DNA of 64,000 bases from positions 1,240,001 through 1,304,000 of the forward strand of contig OZ251509.1 in the NCBI GenBank assembly GCA_965242855.1, given 5' to 3'. This document shows positions 1 to 9,962 of this stretch, in pieces. Every line of letters starts with the position of its first letter. Within the stretch, counting starts at the first letter, position 1. The stretch comes from WTGU01 sp965242855 (GTDB lineage Bacteria; Pseudomonadota; Alphaproteobacteria; UBA828). The notes under the pieces are model-generated. The model was given only the letters and a program-made list of their open reading frames with translations, ran no database searches and had not been told where the DNA came from. The translations under genes were made by a program, and so were the position numbers.

Positions 1-1255
1 GGCGACCGTCAAGATCATCCCCTTCGCCGCGCCGCGGCGGGTCGTCGAGGGCTGCGCCGCGGCGGCGTCCGACGGGCCGGTCCTGCGCCTGGCGAGGTTC
101 ACGCGGCGCACGGTCGGGCTGATCCAGACCCGCCTGCCGGGGACCCGCGAGAGCGTCCTCGATTCGACGACCGGCGCCGTCTCCGCCCGTCTCGCCGGGC
201 TGGAGGGGACGCTCGCCGCGGAGGTCCGCTGTGCGCACGAGCGCCGCGAGGTGGCGGAGGCGATCGCCCGGCTGCGCGCGCGCGGCTGCGACACGATCCT
301 CGTCGCCGGCGCCTCCGCCATCGTCGACCGCCGCGACGTGGTGCCCGCCGCCGTCGTGGAGGCGGGCGGCGCCATCGACCATTTCGGGATGCCGGTCGAT
401 CCCGGCAACCTGCTGCTCCTCGCCCGCTCGGGCCCAGCGCGGGTGCTCGGCCTGCCGGGCTGCGCGCGCTCCCTCAAGCTCAACGGCTTCGACTGGGTGC
501 TGCGGCGGATTTTCGCCGGCGTCGAGGTCGGAGCCGCGGACGTCATGCGCATGGGGGCGGGCGGCCTGCTGACGGAAATCCCGAACCGCCCGCAGCCCCG
601 CGCCCCGGCGGCGCCGAAGGCCGGCGGGGGCGACGCGGCGGCCGCGCGCGCGGAACCCCGGATCGCCGCGCTGGTGCTGGCGGCCGGGGAATCGCGCCGC
701 ATGGGCGCGCGCAACAAGCTGCTGATCGAAGTGGACGGTGTGCCCATGGTGCGCCGCGTGGCGGCCGCGGCGCTGGCCTCGCGGGCGGCGCCGGTGGTCG
801 TGGTCACGGGCCACGAGGCCGGGCGGGTGCGGGAGGCCCTGGCCGGCCTCGACGTGGCCTTCGCGCACAATCCCGACCATGCCGAGGGCATGAGCGGCTC
901 CCTGCGGCGCGGCCTCGCGGCCCTGGGCCCGGAGCCGGACGGCGTCGCGATCTGCCTGGGCGACATGCCGCGCACGGACGCCGCGACCATCGACCGCCTG
1001 ATCGCGGGCTTCGATCCGGCGGCGGGCCGCGCCATCGGCGTCCCCACCTGGCGCGGCAAGCGCGGGAACCCGGTGCTGTGGGCGGCGCGCTATTTCGACG
1101 AGATCAGGCGCATCGCCGGGGACGTGGGCGCCCGCCATCTCATCGGCGACCACGCGGAGGCGGTTTACGAGATCGAGAGCCCGGACCGCTCCGTCACCGT
1201 CGACGTGGACACGCCGGAAGCCCTGGATGACCTCGCCCGCGTCGCCGCCCCCTGA
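1..1255 (+). CDS. Molybdopterin-binding / NTP-transferase fusion protein, 5' partial
   Basis: The reading frame is open from base 2 to the stop at 1253-1255, so the start lies outside the window. The visible N-terminal part resembles a MoeA/MogA-like molybdopterin-binding domain, with the motif GMPVDPGN at about 387-410. After an Ala/Pro-rich linker (about 590-658), a MobA-like nucleotidyltransferase domain begins with ALVLAAGESRRMG, the Rossmann-type NTP-binding signature, and continues with a conserved LGDMP segment. Families with this two-domain layout are known in Alphaproteobacteria, and MobA-like domains of this type (MocA) make molybdopterin cytosine dinucleotide. It probably serves enzymes of the xanthine/CO dehydrogenase family; one such large subunit lies at 32448-34811, but the genes are not linked. 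The exact substrate (CTP or GTP) cannot be read from sequence alone. Confidence 0.82.
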   Translation, partial: ATVKIIPFAAPRRVVEGCAAAASDGPVLRLARFTRRTVGLIQTRLPGTRESVLDSTTGAVSARLAGLEGTLAAEVRCAHERREVAEAIARLRARGCDTILVAGASAIVDRRDVVPAAVVEAGGAIDHFGMPVDPGNLLLLARSGPARVLGLPGCARSLKLNGFDWVLRRIFAGVEVGAADVMRMGAGGLLTEIPNRPQPRAPAAPKAGGGDAAAARAEPRIAALVLAAGESRRMGARNKLLIEVDGVPMVRRVAAAALASRAAPVVVVTGHEAGRVREALAGLDVAFAHNPDHAEGMSGSLRRGLAALGPEPDGVAICLGDMPRTDAATIDRLIAGFDPAAGRAIGVPTWRGKRGNPVLWAARYFDEIRRIAGDVGARHLIGDHAEAVYEIESPDRSVTVDVDTPEALDDLARVAAP

Positions 1256-1313
1256 CTTCCGGCGCGCGAGTCTCCGGGCCCGCGCCCCGGAAACGGCGCG
1301 CGCCGCATGAGCC

Positions 1314-2444
1314 ATGCAGGCTGACGACGCCCCCCTCCTTCTCACGCCCGGGCCGCTGACCACCCGGGCGGAGACCCGCGCCGCGATGGCGGGGCGGGAC
1401 TGGGGCTCGCGGGACGCGGCGTTCATCGCGCTCACCGCCCGCGTCCGCCGTCGCCTGCTGGCGCTCTGCAACGCCGGCGCGGGCTTCGCCTGCGTGCCGT
1501 TGCAGGGCAGCGGCACCTTCGCCGTCGAGGCCCAGCTCGGCACGCTGGTCCCGCGCGACGGGCGGCTGCTGGTGCTGGTCGGCGGCGCCTACGGCAGGCG
1601 CATGGTCGAGATGCGCCGGCGCATGGGCCGCGCCTGCGCCGTGCTGGAAACGCCGGAGGCGGCGCGCCCGACGGCGGCGGCGGTCGCCGCGCGCCTGGCC
1701 GGCGATCCGACGCTCACGGACGTGGCCCTGGTCCATTGCGAGACCACGACCGGTATCCTGAATCCGCTGGAGGACATCGCCGCCGCGGTGGCCGCCGCCG
1801 GTCGCCGGCTGCATGTCGACGCGATGAGCGCGTTCGGCGGCATCCCCGTCGATCTCCGACGGCTTCCGGTTCACAGCCTGGCCGCCTCGGCGAACAAGTG
1901 CCTGGAGGGCGCGCCGGGAGTGGGCTTCGTCGTCGCCCGCTCGAGCCTGCTCGCGGAGTCCGCCGGAAACGCCCATGCCCTGAGCCTCGACCTGCACGCG
2001 CAATGGGCGGGTCTGGAGGCCGACGGCCAGTGGCGCTTCACGCCGCCGACGCACGTCCTGGCGGCGCTCGACCGGGCGCTCGACGCACTCGACGCGGAAG
2101 GCGGCGTCGCCGGCCGCTTCGCCCGCTATTGGGAGAACTGCCGCGCCCTCGTCGAAGGGATGCGCGGGCTCGGCTTCGAAACGCTGCTGGACGACGCCGT
2201 GCAGGCTCCCGTCATCGTGACCTTCCTCGCGCCCGCTGATCCGGCGTGGCGCTTCGCTGCGTTCTACGAGCGGCTGGCGGTGCGGGGCTTCCTGATCTAC
2301 CCCGGCAAGCTCGCCGCCCGCGACAGCTTCCGCGTCGGCTGCATCGGCGCCTTCCGCCGCGACGCCATGGAGCGCTTTGTGGATGCGGCGAGGGCGGCGC
2401 TGCGAGAGATGAGCGTCGCCAACGCGGCGCCTGCCGGCCGCTGA
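1314..2444 (+). CDS. phnW: 2-aminoethylphosphonate--pyruvate aminotransferase (PhnW-like)
   Basis: This 376-residue PLP enzyme of aminotransferase class V matches the usual PhnW length of about 370. It would convert 2-aminoethylphosphonate and pyruvate to phosphonoacetaldehyde and alanine in phosphonate degradation. Visible landmarks are the N-terminal LLTPGPLTT, the GSGTFAVEA segment near residue 66, HCETTTG near 141, the PLP-holding HVDAMSAFGG near 167, and the Schiff-base lysine K195 in SANKCLEG. The ATG at 1314 is 58 bp downstream of the preceding gene and has only a weak ribosome binding site. No phnX, phnA or phosphonate transporter is visible nearby, so the rest of the pathway must lie elsewhere. 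Related class V aminotransferases (serine-glyoxylate, alanine-glyoxylate) are the main alternative, but the N-terminus favours PhnW. Confidence 0.85.
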   Translation: MQADDAPLLLTPGPLTTRAETRAAMAGRDWGSRDAAFIALTARVRRRLLALCNAGAGFACVPLQGSGTFAVEAQLGTLVPRDGRLLVLVGGAYGRRMVEMRRRMGRACAVLETPEAARPTAAAVAARLAGDPTLTDVALVHCETTTGILNPLEDIAAAVAAAGRRLHVDAMSAFGGIPVDLRRLPVHSLAASANKCLEGAPGVGFVVARSSLLAESAGNAHALSLDLHAQWAGLEADGQWRFTPPTHVLAALDRALDALDAEGGVAGRFARYWENCRALVEGMRGLGFETLLDDAVQAPVIVTFLAPADPAWRFAAFYERLAVRGFLIYPGKLAARDSFRVGCIGAFRRDAMERFVDAARAALREMSVANAAPAGR

Positions 2445-2465
2445 GAAAGACTTCCGCGCGGGCCG

Positions 2466-4184
2466 TCAACTGATTCGCGTCGGCAGATGGGTGGGCAGCC
2501 AGCCCACGACGACCTCGCCGTTTTCATCGTCCCAAAAGAAATAGAGCCGAAATGCGTAGCGTGGGTCCCGCGTGTTCGTTCCTTTCAAATGCCGCTCCAA
2601 TTCCCTCTTGCGGCCGCCATGTTGAACGAAATAAGCGTCCCCGAACTCGCCGGAACGTGTTCCCGCAAACGCCTTCGTGTCCTCAAGCCCCTCCTGCGCG
2701 AGAGCCTGTTTGTAATCCTCCACCGACTTGCCTTCTTTGAGGCGCATGGGAACATAATAGTCTCGCAGAACAAGAAGCGCGCGGTAAGCAAGAGCGGTAT
2801 TCTCGAAGGTTGATTTTTTCGCCGCTTTGATAGCACGGGGAAGCAATCGAACTTTTCCCGATAAGTGATCTTCCGACCACTGCTTAAGATCGTCGAAATT
2901 ATCTGGAATCGACGCTTCATGTCTCCGTATCGCCGCAGCGCTATCATCATTTTCGAGGTATTCAATTCGCGATTTCAGTCGTTGATTTTCGAGCCGCGTT
3001 TCCTTCTCCAAAGCGAGCGCGTCGTCCCGGTCCTTTTCAATCTCACGAATCACACTGTCGGCCGTTTCCTTGAAATTCTCCAATTCCGTAATACGATTCT
3101 TCAATTTCTTGTTCTCCTTCAGAAGAATCGCGTTCAGTTGTTCGGTATCATCGGATATCTTCGCCTCCTCGGCTGCGGGAGCTTCTCTTTCCTTGGCGGC
3201 TTCGCGTTCCAATCGCAGCTTTCGCCAAATCTGTTTGAGCTCCACATAGGGCGGCAAGAGAGCTTCGCGGTCCGGCCTCTTGACGGTCTCGAGAAGGCAA
3301 GCGGTGACGAGAAAATTTTCAAAGGCCTCGATGCCTCCCGTCCAATCGACTATGCGTGATCCGATTGCCAGCGGGTGCTCGTAGGGCCGCGCGTCGTCCA
3401 GGTCGAAGCCAGGCCTGTATGTTCTGACGGCTTGACGGAAAAGAGATAATTCCTTGCCGGCCAGATCGGTCAGAGCATAGGCGGCCGTCGCCGTGACGAT
3501 CGCGACGTGGGCGGCGCCCAGGGTGCGCTCGAAAACGGACTGCGCCGAGATCAACGTCGTCGATGGGTCGTCGTCCCGATCGTGCGTGGCGATGGCGATC
3601 ACGTCGTGCTTGCGATTCGGATCGCAAATCAATTCGAGAAGATGCCCGGCTTTTATGTGGGTGTCGACCAGCCAGGGCTCCGAGCCGATCGGTCGGCCGT
3701 CGACGACGCCGCCGAATTTATCGGTAATTCGCTTTACGAAGCCGGGAATCGATGGATCGAAAGGCGCATTTTCCCCCCGTCTGGTGCAAGAGACACGTGC
3801 GCCGAAGGTTATCCGATCGTCGCTTTTCGCAATCGCGGCTTCCGTTGACCAGGAACGATCCTCTACCTTCCTGTCTTCGTCGTTTAATCGCGCCGCCCAA
3901 TGGCCTATATTGCCTAAGAATATCACTTCCACGCGGCGGGAGTTGATTCCTGAGAGTTCGAAGTCTTCACCGTTCCACGCCTGTTTCGGAAGGCTTTTTT
4001 CAAGACGACCTTTTATCCATGTCAGTACTTCTCTGCGTACTTTTTTGAATAGAAAACCCGGGTCGCTACCGGCGATCGTTACCGCCACTTGGCTTCCGGG
4101 CAGGGCGTAGGAAGGCGAGCGGGACCTGCGCGGAAGGAGCGCCTCCAGCTTGTCGGACAGATCGCCTTGTTTTTCGAGAGTCAT
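2466..4184 (-). CDS. Hypothetical coiled-coil protein, AT-rich, possibly acquired
   Basis: I do not recognise this 572-residue protein. It has no signal peptide or membrane segment. Residues 1-300 look globular, with a conserved-looking RTYRPGFDLDD near 255 and a His-rich HPLAIGSRIVDW near 270. Residues about 315-412 are strongly charged and heptad-like, a probable coiled coil. The C-terminal 60 residues end in a basic, aromatic segment (GRKRELERHLKG, RLYFFWDDE, VVVGWLPTHLPT) that looks like a separate small domain. The gene is clearly AT-richer than its neighbours and uses A/T-ending codons freely, which suggests transfer. It is convergent with phnW (21 bp apart) and lies just downstream of the heat-shock gene. 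The ATG at 4184 has a GAAGGA ribosome binding site. A defence role is possible for a lone, AT-rich, coiled-coil gene, but nothing here proves it. Confidence 0.75.
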   Translation of the reverse strand: MTLEKQGDLSDKLEALLPRRSRSPSYALPGSQVAVTIAGSDPGFLFKKVRREVLTWIKGRLEKSLPKQAWNGEDFELSGINSRRVEVIFLGNIGHWAARLNDEDRKVEDRSWSTEAAIAKSDDRITFGARVSCTRRGENAPFDPSIPGFVKRITDKFGGVVDGRPIGSEPWLVDTHIKAGHLLELICDPNRKHDVIAIATHDRDDDPSTTLISAQSVFERTLGAAHVAIVTATAAYALTDLAGKELSLFRQAVRTYRPGFDLDDARPYEHPLAIGSRIVDWTGGIEAFENFLVTACLLETVKRPDREALLPPYVELKQIWRKLRLEREAAKEREAPAAEEAKISDDTEQLNAILLKENKKLKNRITELENFKETADSVIREIEKDRDDALALEKETRLENQRLKSRIEYLENDDSAAAIRRHEASIPDNFDDLKQWSEDHLSGKVRLLPRAIKAAKKSTFENTALAYRALLVLRDYYVPMRLKEGKSVEDYKQALAQEGLEDTKAFAGTRSGEFGDAYFVQHGGRKRELERHLKGTNTRDPRYAFRLYFFWDDENGEVVVGWLPTHLPTRIS

Positions 4185-4251
4185 GGAAGGGTCCTTCGGT
4201 CGCGGTGAGGCGCCCGCCTGCGGACGGCGGGCGCCTCGGGGCGCTCGGCGG

Positions 4252-4698
4252 TCAGGCGGCCTTCCGCCCGAGCTTGGCGCGGCCGTCGCTCTGGATCGCG
4301 ATCCGACGCGGCTTCAGCGCCTCGGGGACCTCGCGCGCCAGATCGATGTGGAGCAGCCCCTTGTCGAGGGACGCGCCCGTGACCTGGATATGGTCGGCGA
4401 GGCTGAAGCTCCGCTTGAAGGCGCGGGCGGCGATGCCCCGGTGCAGGTAGGTGCCGTCGTCCCCCTTGTCGAGATTGCCGGAGACCGTCAGCACGTTCTC
4501 CTTGACCTCCACGGCGATGTCCTCGTCGCCGAAGCCGGCCACGGCCATGGTCACGCGGTAGGCGTTCTCGCCGGTCTTCGCGATGTCGTAAGGCGGATAG
4601 GAAGGCGCGGCGTCGCTCGGCACCTGCTCGAGCAGCCGGGCCATCCGGTCGAAGCCGACGGTGGTCCTGAAGAGGGGGGAGAGATCGAACGTACGCAT
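4252..4698 (-). CDS. Small heat shock protein, Hsp20 / IbpA family
   Basis: This 148-residue alpha-crystallin chaperone would hold unfolding proteins in the cytoplasm until DnaK or ClpB refold them. The N-terminus (MRTFDLSPLFRTTVGFDR) is the IbpA-type start. The alpha-crystallin domain runs from about residue 30 to 130 and contains PPYDI, the AGFGDEDI loop, and the family signature around GIAARAFKRSFSL. A C-terminal basic tail follows. The start is set at the ATG at 4698 rather than the one at 4713, because a GAGGAG ribosome binding site sits seven bases upstream of the former. Upstream lie a heat-shock promoter (4812-4840) and a hairpin that can cover this ribosome binding site (4704-4726), so both transcription and translation are probably heat-controlled. 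Confidence 0.93.
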   Translation of the reverse strand: MRTFDLSPLFRTTVGFDRMARLLEQVPSDAAPSYPPYDIAKTGENAYRVTMAVAGFGDEDIAVEVKENVLTVSGNLDKGDDGTYLHRGIAARAFKRSFSLADHIQVTGASLDKGLLHIDLAREVPEALKPRRIAIQSDGRAKLGRKAA

Positions 4699-4703
4699 GG
4701 TGC

Positions 4704-4726
4704 GACTCCTCATCGTTCAGCAAGTC
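4704..4726 (-). promoter_or_regulatory. ROSE-like RNA thermometer hairpin over the hsp20 ribosome binding site
   Basis: On the minus strand the 23-base segment begins GACU and ends AGUC, which pair. Inside it, UUGCU faces the GAGGAG Shine-Dalgarno with imperfect pairing including a G-G opposition. A U(U/C)GCU motif paired loosely to the Shine-Dalgarno just before the start codon is the hallmark of ROSE elements in proteobacterial small heat-shock mRNAs. A second stable hairpin (arms 4735-4740 and 4750-4755) lies upstream in the same leader, as in multi-hairpin ROSE leaders. Function is inferred from position and pairing only. Confidence 0.55.
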
Positions 4727-4811
4727 GTTTGCCTGGCCCGCCGTTCGGCCGGGCCGTTTCCTCGTCCGGCTCCCGGGACCCGCCATGCGGCATCCCGCCG
4801 GACAGCCCCCG

Positions 4812-4840
4812 ATGTGGGAGCCGGGAATCGCGATTTCAAG
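4812..4840 (-). promoter_or_regulatory. Sigma-32-like heat-shock promoter for hsp20
   Basis: Reading the minus strand, CTTGAAA (4840-4834), 15 bases, then CCCACAT (4818-4812) fits the RpoH pattern CTTGAAA and CCCATnT with normal spacing. Transcription would start near 4805, giving a leader of about 107 bases that contains the ROSE-like hairpins. Confidence 0.6.
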
Positions 4841-4924
4841 AGAGAGCGCGTGAATTTTTTCGGCGCGCTGCGCTGCGCGGACCCGAAGACCCGCGCACCG
4901 GAGAACGAGAGCGCCCCGGGGCGG

Positions 4925-5869
4925 TCAGCGGGGGTGTGGGGTGTGGGCGAGGCGGCCATTGGGGGCGAAGAGGTAGCAGCGCTCGGGGGGGTAGAAGGGG
5001 GCGCCCGCCTCGCGGCGGATGTGTTCGGGCCAGATGGCGAGGGTGGCGCGGTCGCCGGGAGCGAGCGAGTCGGCGCCGCCGGGGAGCGTGAGCGCGGTGT
5101 CGTCCTTCAGGCGCAGCGCGACCCCGTCCGCGCCGGCTTCGAGCACCCGTGCGGCGCGGAGCTTCGCGCCGAGCAGGCGGGCGACCCGGCGCGAGGCCGG
5201 CCGCTCGACGAGCCGCGACGGGCTCCCCATCTGGAGCTTGCGGCCTTCGTGGAGGATGACGATCCAGTCGGCGAGCGACCGAGCCTCCTCGGCGTTCTCG
5301 GTCGCGAAGATCACGGTGCGGCCGAACTCGCCCCGCAGCCGTCTCGTTTCCGCGATGGCGAGGTCGTGGAGCGCGGCGTCGTCGGGTGACGGCAGTTCGA
5401 AGAGGTAGATCGCCGGGTCCCGCACCAGGGCGCGCGCCAGGCCGATCTGGTAGCACTGCAAGTCCGTGAGCTTCCGTGGGCGCAGGTCCAGCGCGTCGGC
5501 CAAGTCGAAATGCTCGCTCACGGCGGCGACGCGCGCCTCGATGGTCTCCCGGTCGAAGCGGGCGAGCCGGAGCGGGTAGGCGATGTTCTCGTAGGCCGAC
5601 TTGTGCGGCATCAGCGCCGCGGCGCGGAAGACGGTCGCCACGTCGCGGGCGCCCGGGCGTGCGCGGGTCACGTCGGCGCCGCCGACGAGGATCGCCCCGC
5701 CATGGGTCTTTTCGATCCCGGCGACGACCTTGAGCACCGCGACCCGGCCCGAGTCGGCGTCGCCCAGGAGCGCCGTCACGCGCCCGGGCGGCGCCTTCAG
5801 GCTGAGGCCGTCGAGAACGAGCTTGCGGCGCTCCCAGTGTTCGACCTTGCGCAGTTCGAGCTCGGCCAT
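4925..5869 (-). CDS. ABC transporter ATPase-like protein with degenerate nucleotide-binding motifs
   Basis: This 314-residue protein aligns along its whole length with MalK/UgpC-type sugar importer ATPases, including the C-terminal OB-like domain (about 235-314). Its catalytic motifs are broken. Walker A reads GDADSGRV (36-43) without the Lys-Ser/Thr; the Q-loop Gln is Arg82; the signature LSGGQ is LTDLQ (134-138); Walker B reads IYLFELP (154-160) with the Asp lost, although Glu158 remains; the switch His is Glu191. The ARALVRDP helix and the VFxxxALMPHxSxYENIAYPL-like fold segments are intact, and the frame is uninterrupted, so it looks like a maintained pseudo-ATPase rather than a decaying gene. 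It ends a minus-strand cluster, 12 bp after the oxidoreductase gene, and no permease is next to it. Confidence 0.85.
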   Translation of the reverse strand: MAELELRKVEHWERRKLVLDGLSLKAPPGRVTALLGDADSGRVAVLKVVAGIEKTHGGAILVGGADVTRARPGARDVATVFRAAALMPHKSAYENIAYPLRLARFDRETIEARVAAVSEHFDLADALDLRPRKLTDLQCYQIGLARALVRDPAIYLFELPSPDDAALHDLAIAETRRLRGEFGRTVIFATENAEEARSLADWIVILHEGRKLQMGSPSRLVERPASRRVARLLGAKLRAARVLEAGADGVALRLKDDTALTLPGGADSLAPGDRATLAIWPEHIRREAGAPFYPPERCYLFAPNGRLAHTPHPR

Positions 5870-5881
5870 CGCGCGGCCCCT

Positions 5882-6928
5882 CTAGACCTCGAGCACGATC
5901 TTGCCGAAGACGCCGCGCGCGGCCAGACGCTCGTGGGCCGTGCGCATCTCCGCGAGCGGCAGGATCTCGGCGATCACCGGCTTGAGCTGGCCGCGTTCGA
6001 CCAGCCGCAGCACCTCGCCGCTGGTCGATTTCGGCGCGAAATGGCAGCTCGTCATGGTGATCTGCTTGCGGAAGAATTCGATCATGTCGATCTCGACCTT
6101 CTCGCCCGCATGGGCGCCGCAGGTCGCGAGCCGGCCGTTGAGGGCGAGGGCGTCCAGGCTCTGTTGCAGCACCCGCCCGCCGACCGTCTCGATGCAGACA
6201 TCGACGCCGCGCCCGCCGGTGAGGTCGCGCACTGCGTCGGCGATGGCAGGCGTCTCCGCGTAGTCGATCGTCTCGTCGGCGCCGAGTTGGCGGGCGCGTC
6301 GCAGCTTGTCGGCGGAGCCGGCGGTGGCGATCACCCGCGCGCCGGCGAGCCGGGCGCACTGGATCGCGGCGGAGCCGACGCCGCTGCCGGCGGCGTTGAC
6401 GAGCACGTCCTCGCCCTGCCGCACCCGCGCCTTGCGCACCACCAGTTCCCAGGCGGTGGCGAAGGCGACCTGGGCCGCCGCCGCGTCCAGGGCGGAGACG
6501 CCGTCCGGAACGCGGATCACGTTGTTCTGGGAGACGCTCACGAATTCCGCGTAGGTGCCCCAGCGGGTCACGCCGAGCTTGTCGAAGTCGAGGCAGATGT
6601 TGTCCATCCCGAGGGCGCAGTTGCAGACCGGATGGCGGCAGCTTCCGGAGGAGAGCGTGAGATGGGGCATGACCCGGTCGCCCGGGCGGAAGGCCGTCAC
6701 CGCGGCGCCGACCTCGGCGACCGCGCCCGCGCCCTCGACGCCCGGCACATGCGGCATGGCGAGGCCCGGATAGCCCGAGATGCCGCCGCGCACGTCGAGA
6801 TCGAAGTGGTTGAGACCCACGGCCTCCAGCGCGATCAGGACGTCGTTCGGGCCGATCGCGGGAGTCGCGACTTCCTCGCAAACGAGCTCCTCCGGCCCGC
6901 CATGGCGGTGGATGACGACGGCCTTCAT
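5882..6928 (-). CDS. Zinc-type alcohol dehydrogenase / quinone oxidoreductase family protein
   Basis: This 348-residue MDR-superfamily oxidoreductase begins MKAVVIHRHGG, the usual start of the family, and has the GroES-like N-terminal domain (VGLNHFDLDVR, HVPGVEGAGAVAEVG) and an NAD(P)-binding Rossmann half with NAAGSGVGSAAIQCARLAG near residue 180. A Cys cluster at about 95-115 (SCRHPVCNCALG) could hold a structural zinc. It would reduce a small carbonyl or quinone using NAD(P)H; the substrate is unknown. The start is the ATG at 6928, chosen because the open frame extending upstream has no family similarity and overlaps the DUF3891 gene. It lies 35 bp after DUF3891 and 12 bp before the degenerate ABC gene, probably in one transcript. 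Confidence 0.85.
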   Translation of the reverse strand: MKAVVIHRHGGPEELVCEEVATPAIGPNDVLIALEAVGLNHFDLDVRGGISGYPGLAMPHVPGVEGAGAVAEVGAAVTAFRPGDRVMPHLTLSSGSCRHPVCNCALGMDNICLDFDKLGVTRWGTYAEFVSVSQNNVIRVPDGVSALDAAAAQVAFATAWELVVRKARVRQGEDVLVNAAGSGVGSAAIQCARLAGARVIATAGSADKLRRARQLGADETIDYAETPAIADAVRDLTGGRGVDVCIETVGGRVLQQSLDALALNGRLATCGAHAGEKVEIDMIEFFRKQITMTSCHFAPKSTSGEVLRLVERGQLKPVIAEILPLAEMRTAHERLAARGVFGKIVLEV

Positions 6929-6963
6929 GCCCGGCGGCTTCCTCCGATCGCCCGAGGCGGCGC

Positions 6964-7794
6964 TCAGGCGGCGACCAGCCGGGCGCTCTGGCGGGCGCGC
7001 GGGGTCTCCCGCATCACTGCCGCCATGTCGGGCGCCTCGTCCGGCGCGAACGGCGCCAGATAGCGGCCGGTGAACGAGACCTCGAGGCCGTCGTCGCGGA
7101 AGGGGTAGGGGGCGAGGCCGTAGACCCCGTCGCCCAGGGGGCGCACCGCGATTTCGACGTCGTCGCCCGGGCCGCGCGGCACGTTGGCGAAGGCGCTCGG
7201 CTCCCGACCCTCGGGATGCGTACAATTGAAGTAGAGCGCGAAGGTATCGAAGAATTGCAGCGCCTTGTAGTTGGCAAAGAGGCGCTCCTCCTTCACCCAG
7301 GGCGCCGTCGCCGGGTCGGCCGCCAGCACTGCGGTCAGGCGCTTCTGGCGCTGCCGCTCGGTGTTCAGCATGGTTTCGGCGGTGAGCCGGTCCTTCGCTG
7401 GCACGTGGTCTATCAGCACCTTGTCCGACAGCCCGTAGCGCCCGTTGTAGAGGCCCCAGATGTGCATGCTGTCGAGGAGCCCGCAATAGGCGTGGTGCGC
7501 CTCGTTGTATTCGGGCGAGCGGCAGCCGGTGAGGGCGATGATGGGGATGGGCGTCTCGACGAGGTTGTAGGGCAGCCCTGTCGCCGGGTCCAGCGGCGGG
7601 TCGTCGTCCAGGTCCTTCCAGCCCTTGTCGTGCCAGCGGCAGGCGTAGAGGAAGTAGTCGCGCGGGGCCGGAGTCTCGAACGCATCGTTGCCGAATTGCG
7701 CGGCGAACTGGGCCACCAGCTCGAGGTGCTCGTCCAGCGTGATGACGAACCGGGCGCCGCCCGGCCGCTCCTCGGCGGCACTCTGGATGATCAT
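6964..7794 (-). CDS. DUF3891 family protein
   Basis: This 276-residue cytoplasmic protein matches the DUF3891 pattern as I remember it: an N-terminal MIIQ strand, a His-containing LDEHLELVAQFA, ACRWHDKGWKDLDDDPPLDPATG, and later SMHIWGLYNGRYGLSD. The regularly spaced His and Asp residues (HDxGW, HHAYCG, SMH) resemble an HD-type metal site, but the biochemical role of the family is unknown to me. The ATG at 7794 begins the conserved sequence; upstream frame is non-homologous. It sits between acetoacetyl-CoA synthetase (59 bp upstream) and an oxidoreductase (35 bp downstream), suggesting a joint role in acetoacetate or short-chain carbon use, though this is only context. Confidence 0.78.
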   Translation of the reverse strand: MIIQSAAEERPGGARFVITLDEHLELVAQFAAQFGNDAFETPAPRDYFLYACRWHDKGWKDLDDDPPLDPATGLPYNLVETPIPIIALTGCRSPEYNEAHHAYCGLLDSMHIWGLYNGRYGLSDKVLIDHVPAKDRLTAETMLNTERQRQKRLTAVLAADPATAPWVKEERLFANYKALQFFDTFALYFNCTHPEGREPSAFANVPRGPGDDVEIAVRPLGDGVYGLAPYPFRDDGLEVSFTGRYLAPFAPDEAPDMAAVMRETPRARQSARLVAA

Positions 7795-7853
7795 GGCCCG
7801 AAGCCTATCAAAGGGGGCGGCGCGAGTCACGCCGCGCACCGCAGAAACAAGAG

Positions 7854-9839
<1,986 letters not shown>

Positions 9840-9892
9840 AGCAGACCGCCGCGCCGAAGGGGAACCTCGGGGCCCAATCTCAAACTGCGCCC

Positions 9893-9930
9893 TTGACCTT
9901 AACGGGGGGGGGGGGAAGGGGGGGTAAACA
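9893..9930 (+). promoter_or_regulatory. Possible autotransporter promoter split by a long G tract
   Basis: A -35-like TTGACC (9893-9898) and a weak -10-like TAAACA (9925-9930) are separated by 26 bases that include the G12-AA-G7 run. The gap is nine bases longer than the optimum, so slippage in the tract could switch promoter spacing. The -10 match is poor (3 of 6), so this is speculative. Confidence 0.25.
9904..9924. repeat. Homopolymeric G tract (G12-AA-G7)
   Basis: Twelve consecutive G (9904-9915), AA, then seven G (9918-9924) lie between the divergent aacS and autotransporter genes, 39 bases before the autotransporter start. It is by far the longest homopolymer I noticed. Long G/C runs next to surface-protein genes are a classic slipped-strand phase-variation signal, but they are also prone to sequencing error. 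Confidence 0.9.
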
Positions 9931-9962
9931 AATTCGATCATCTCATGCGGGGGAGCGGAGCG

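Noticed and set aside
9893..9962. Autotransporter start at TTG 9893 in the passenger frame
   Set aside because: That frame gives a basic, non-hydrophobic N-terminus through the G tract; the proper signal peptide is in another frame from 9963.
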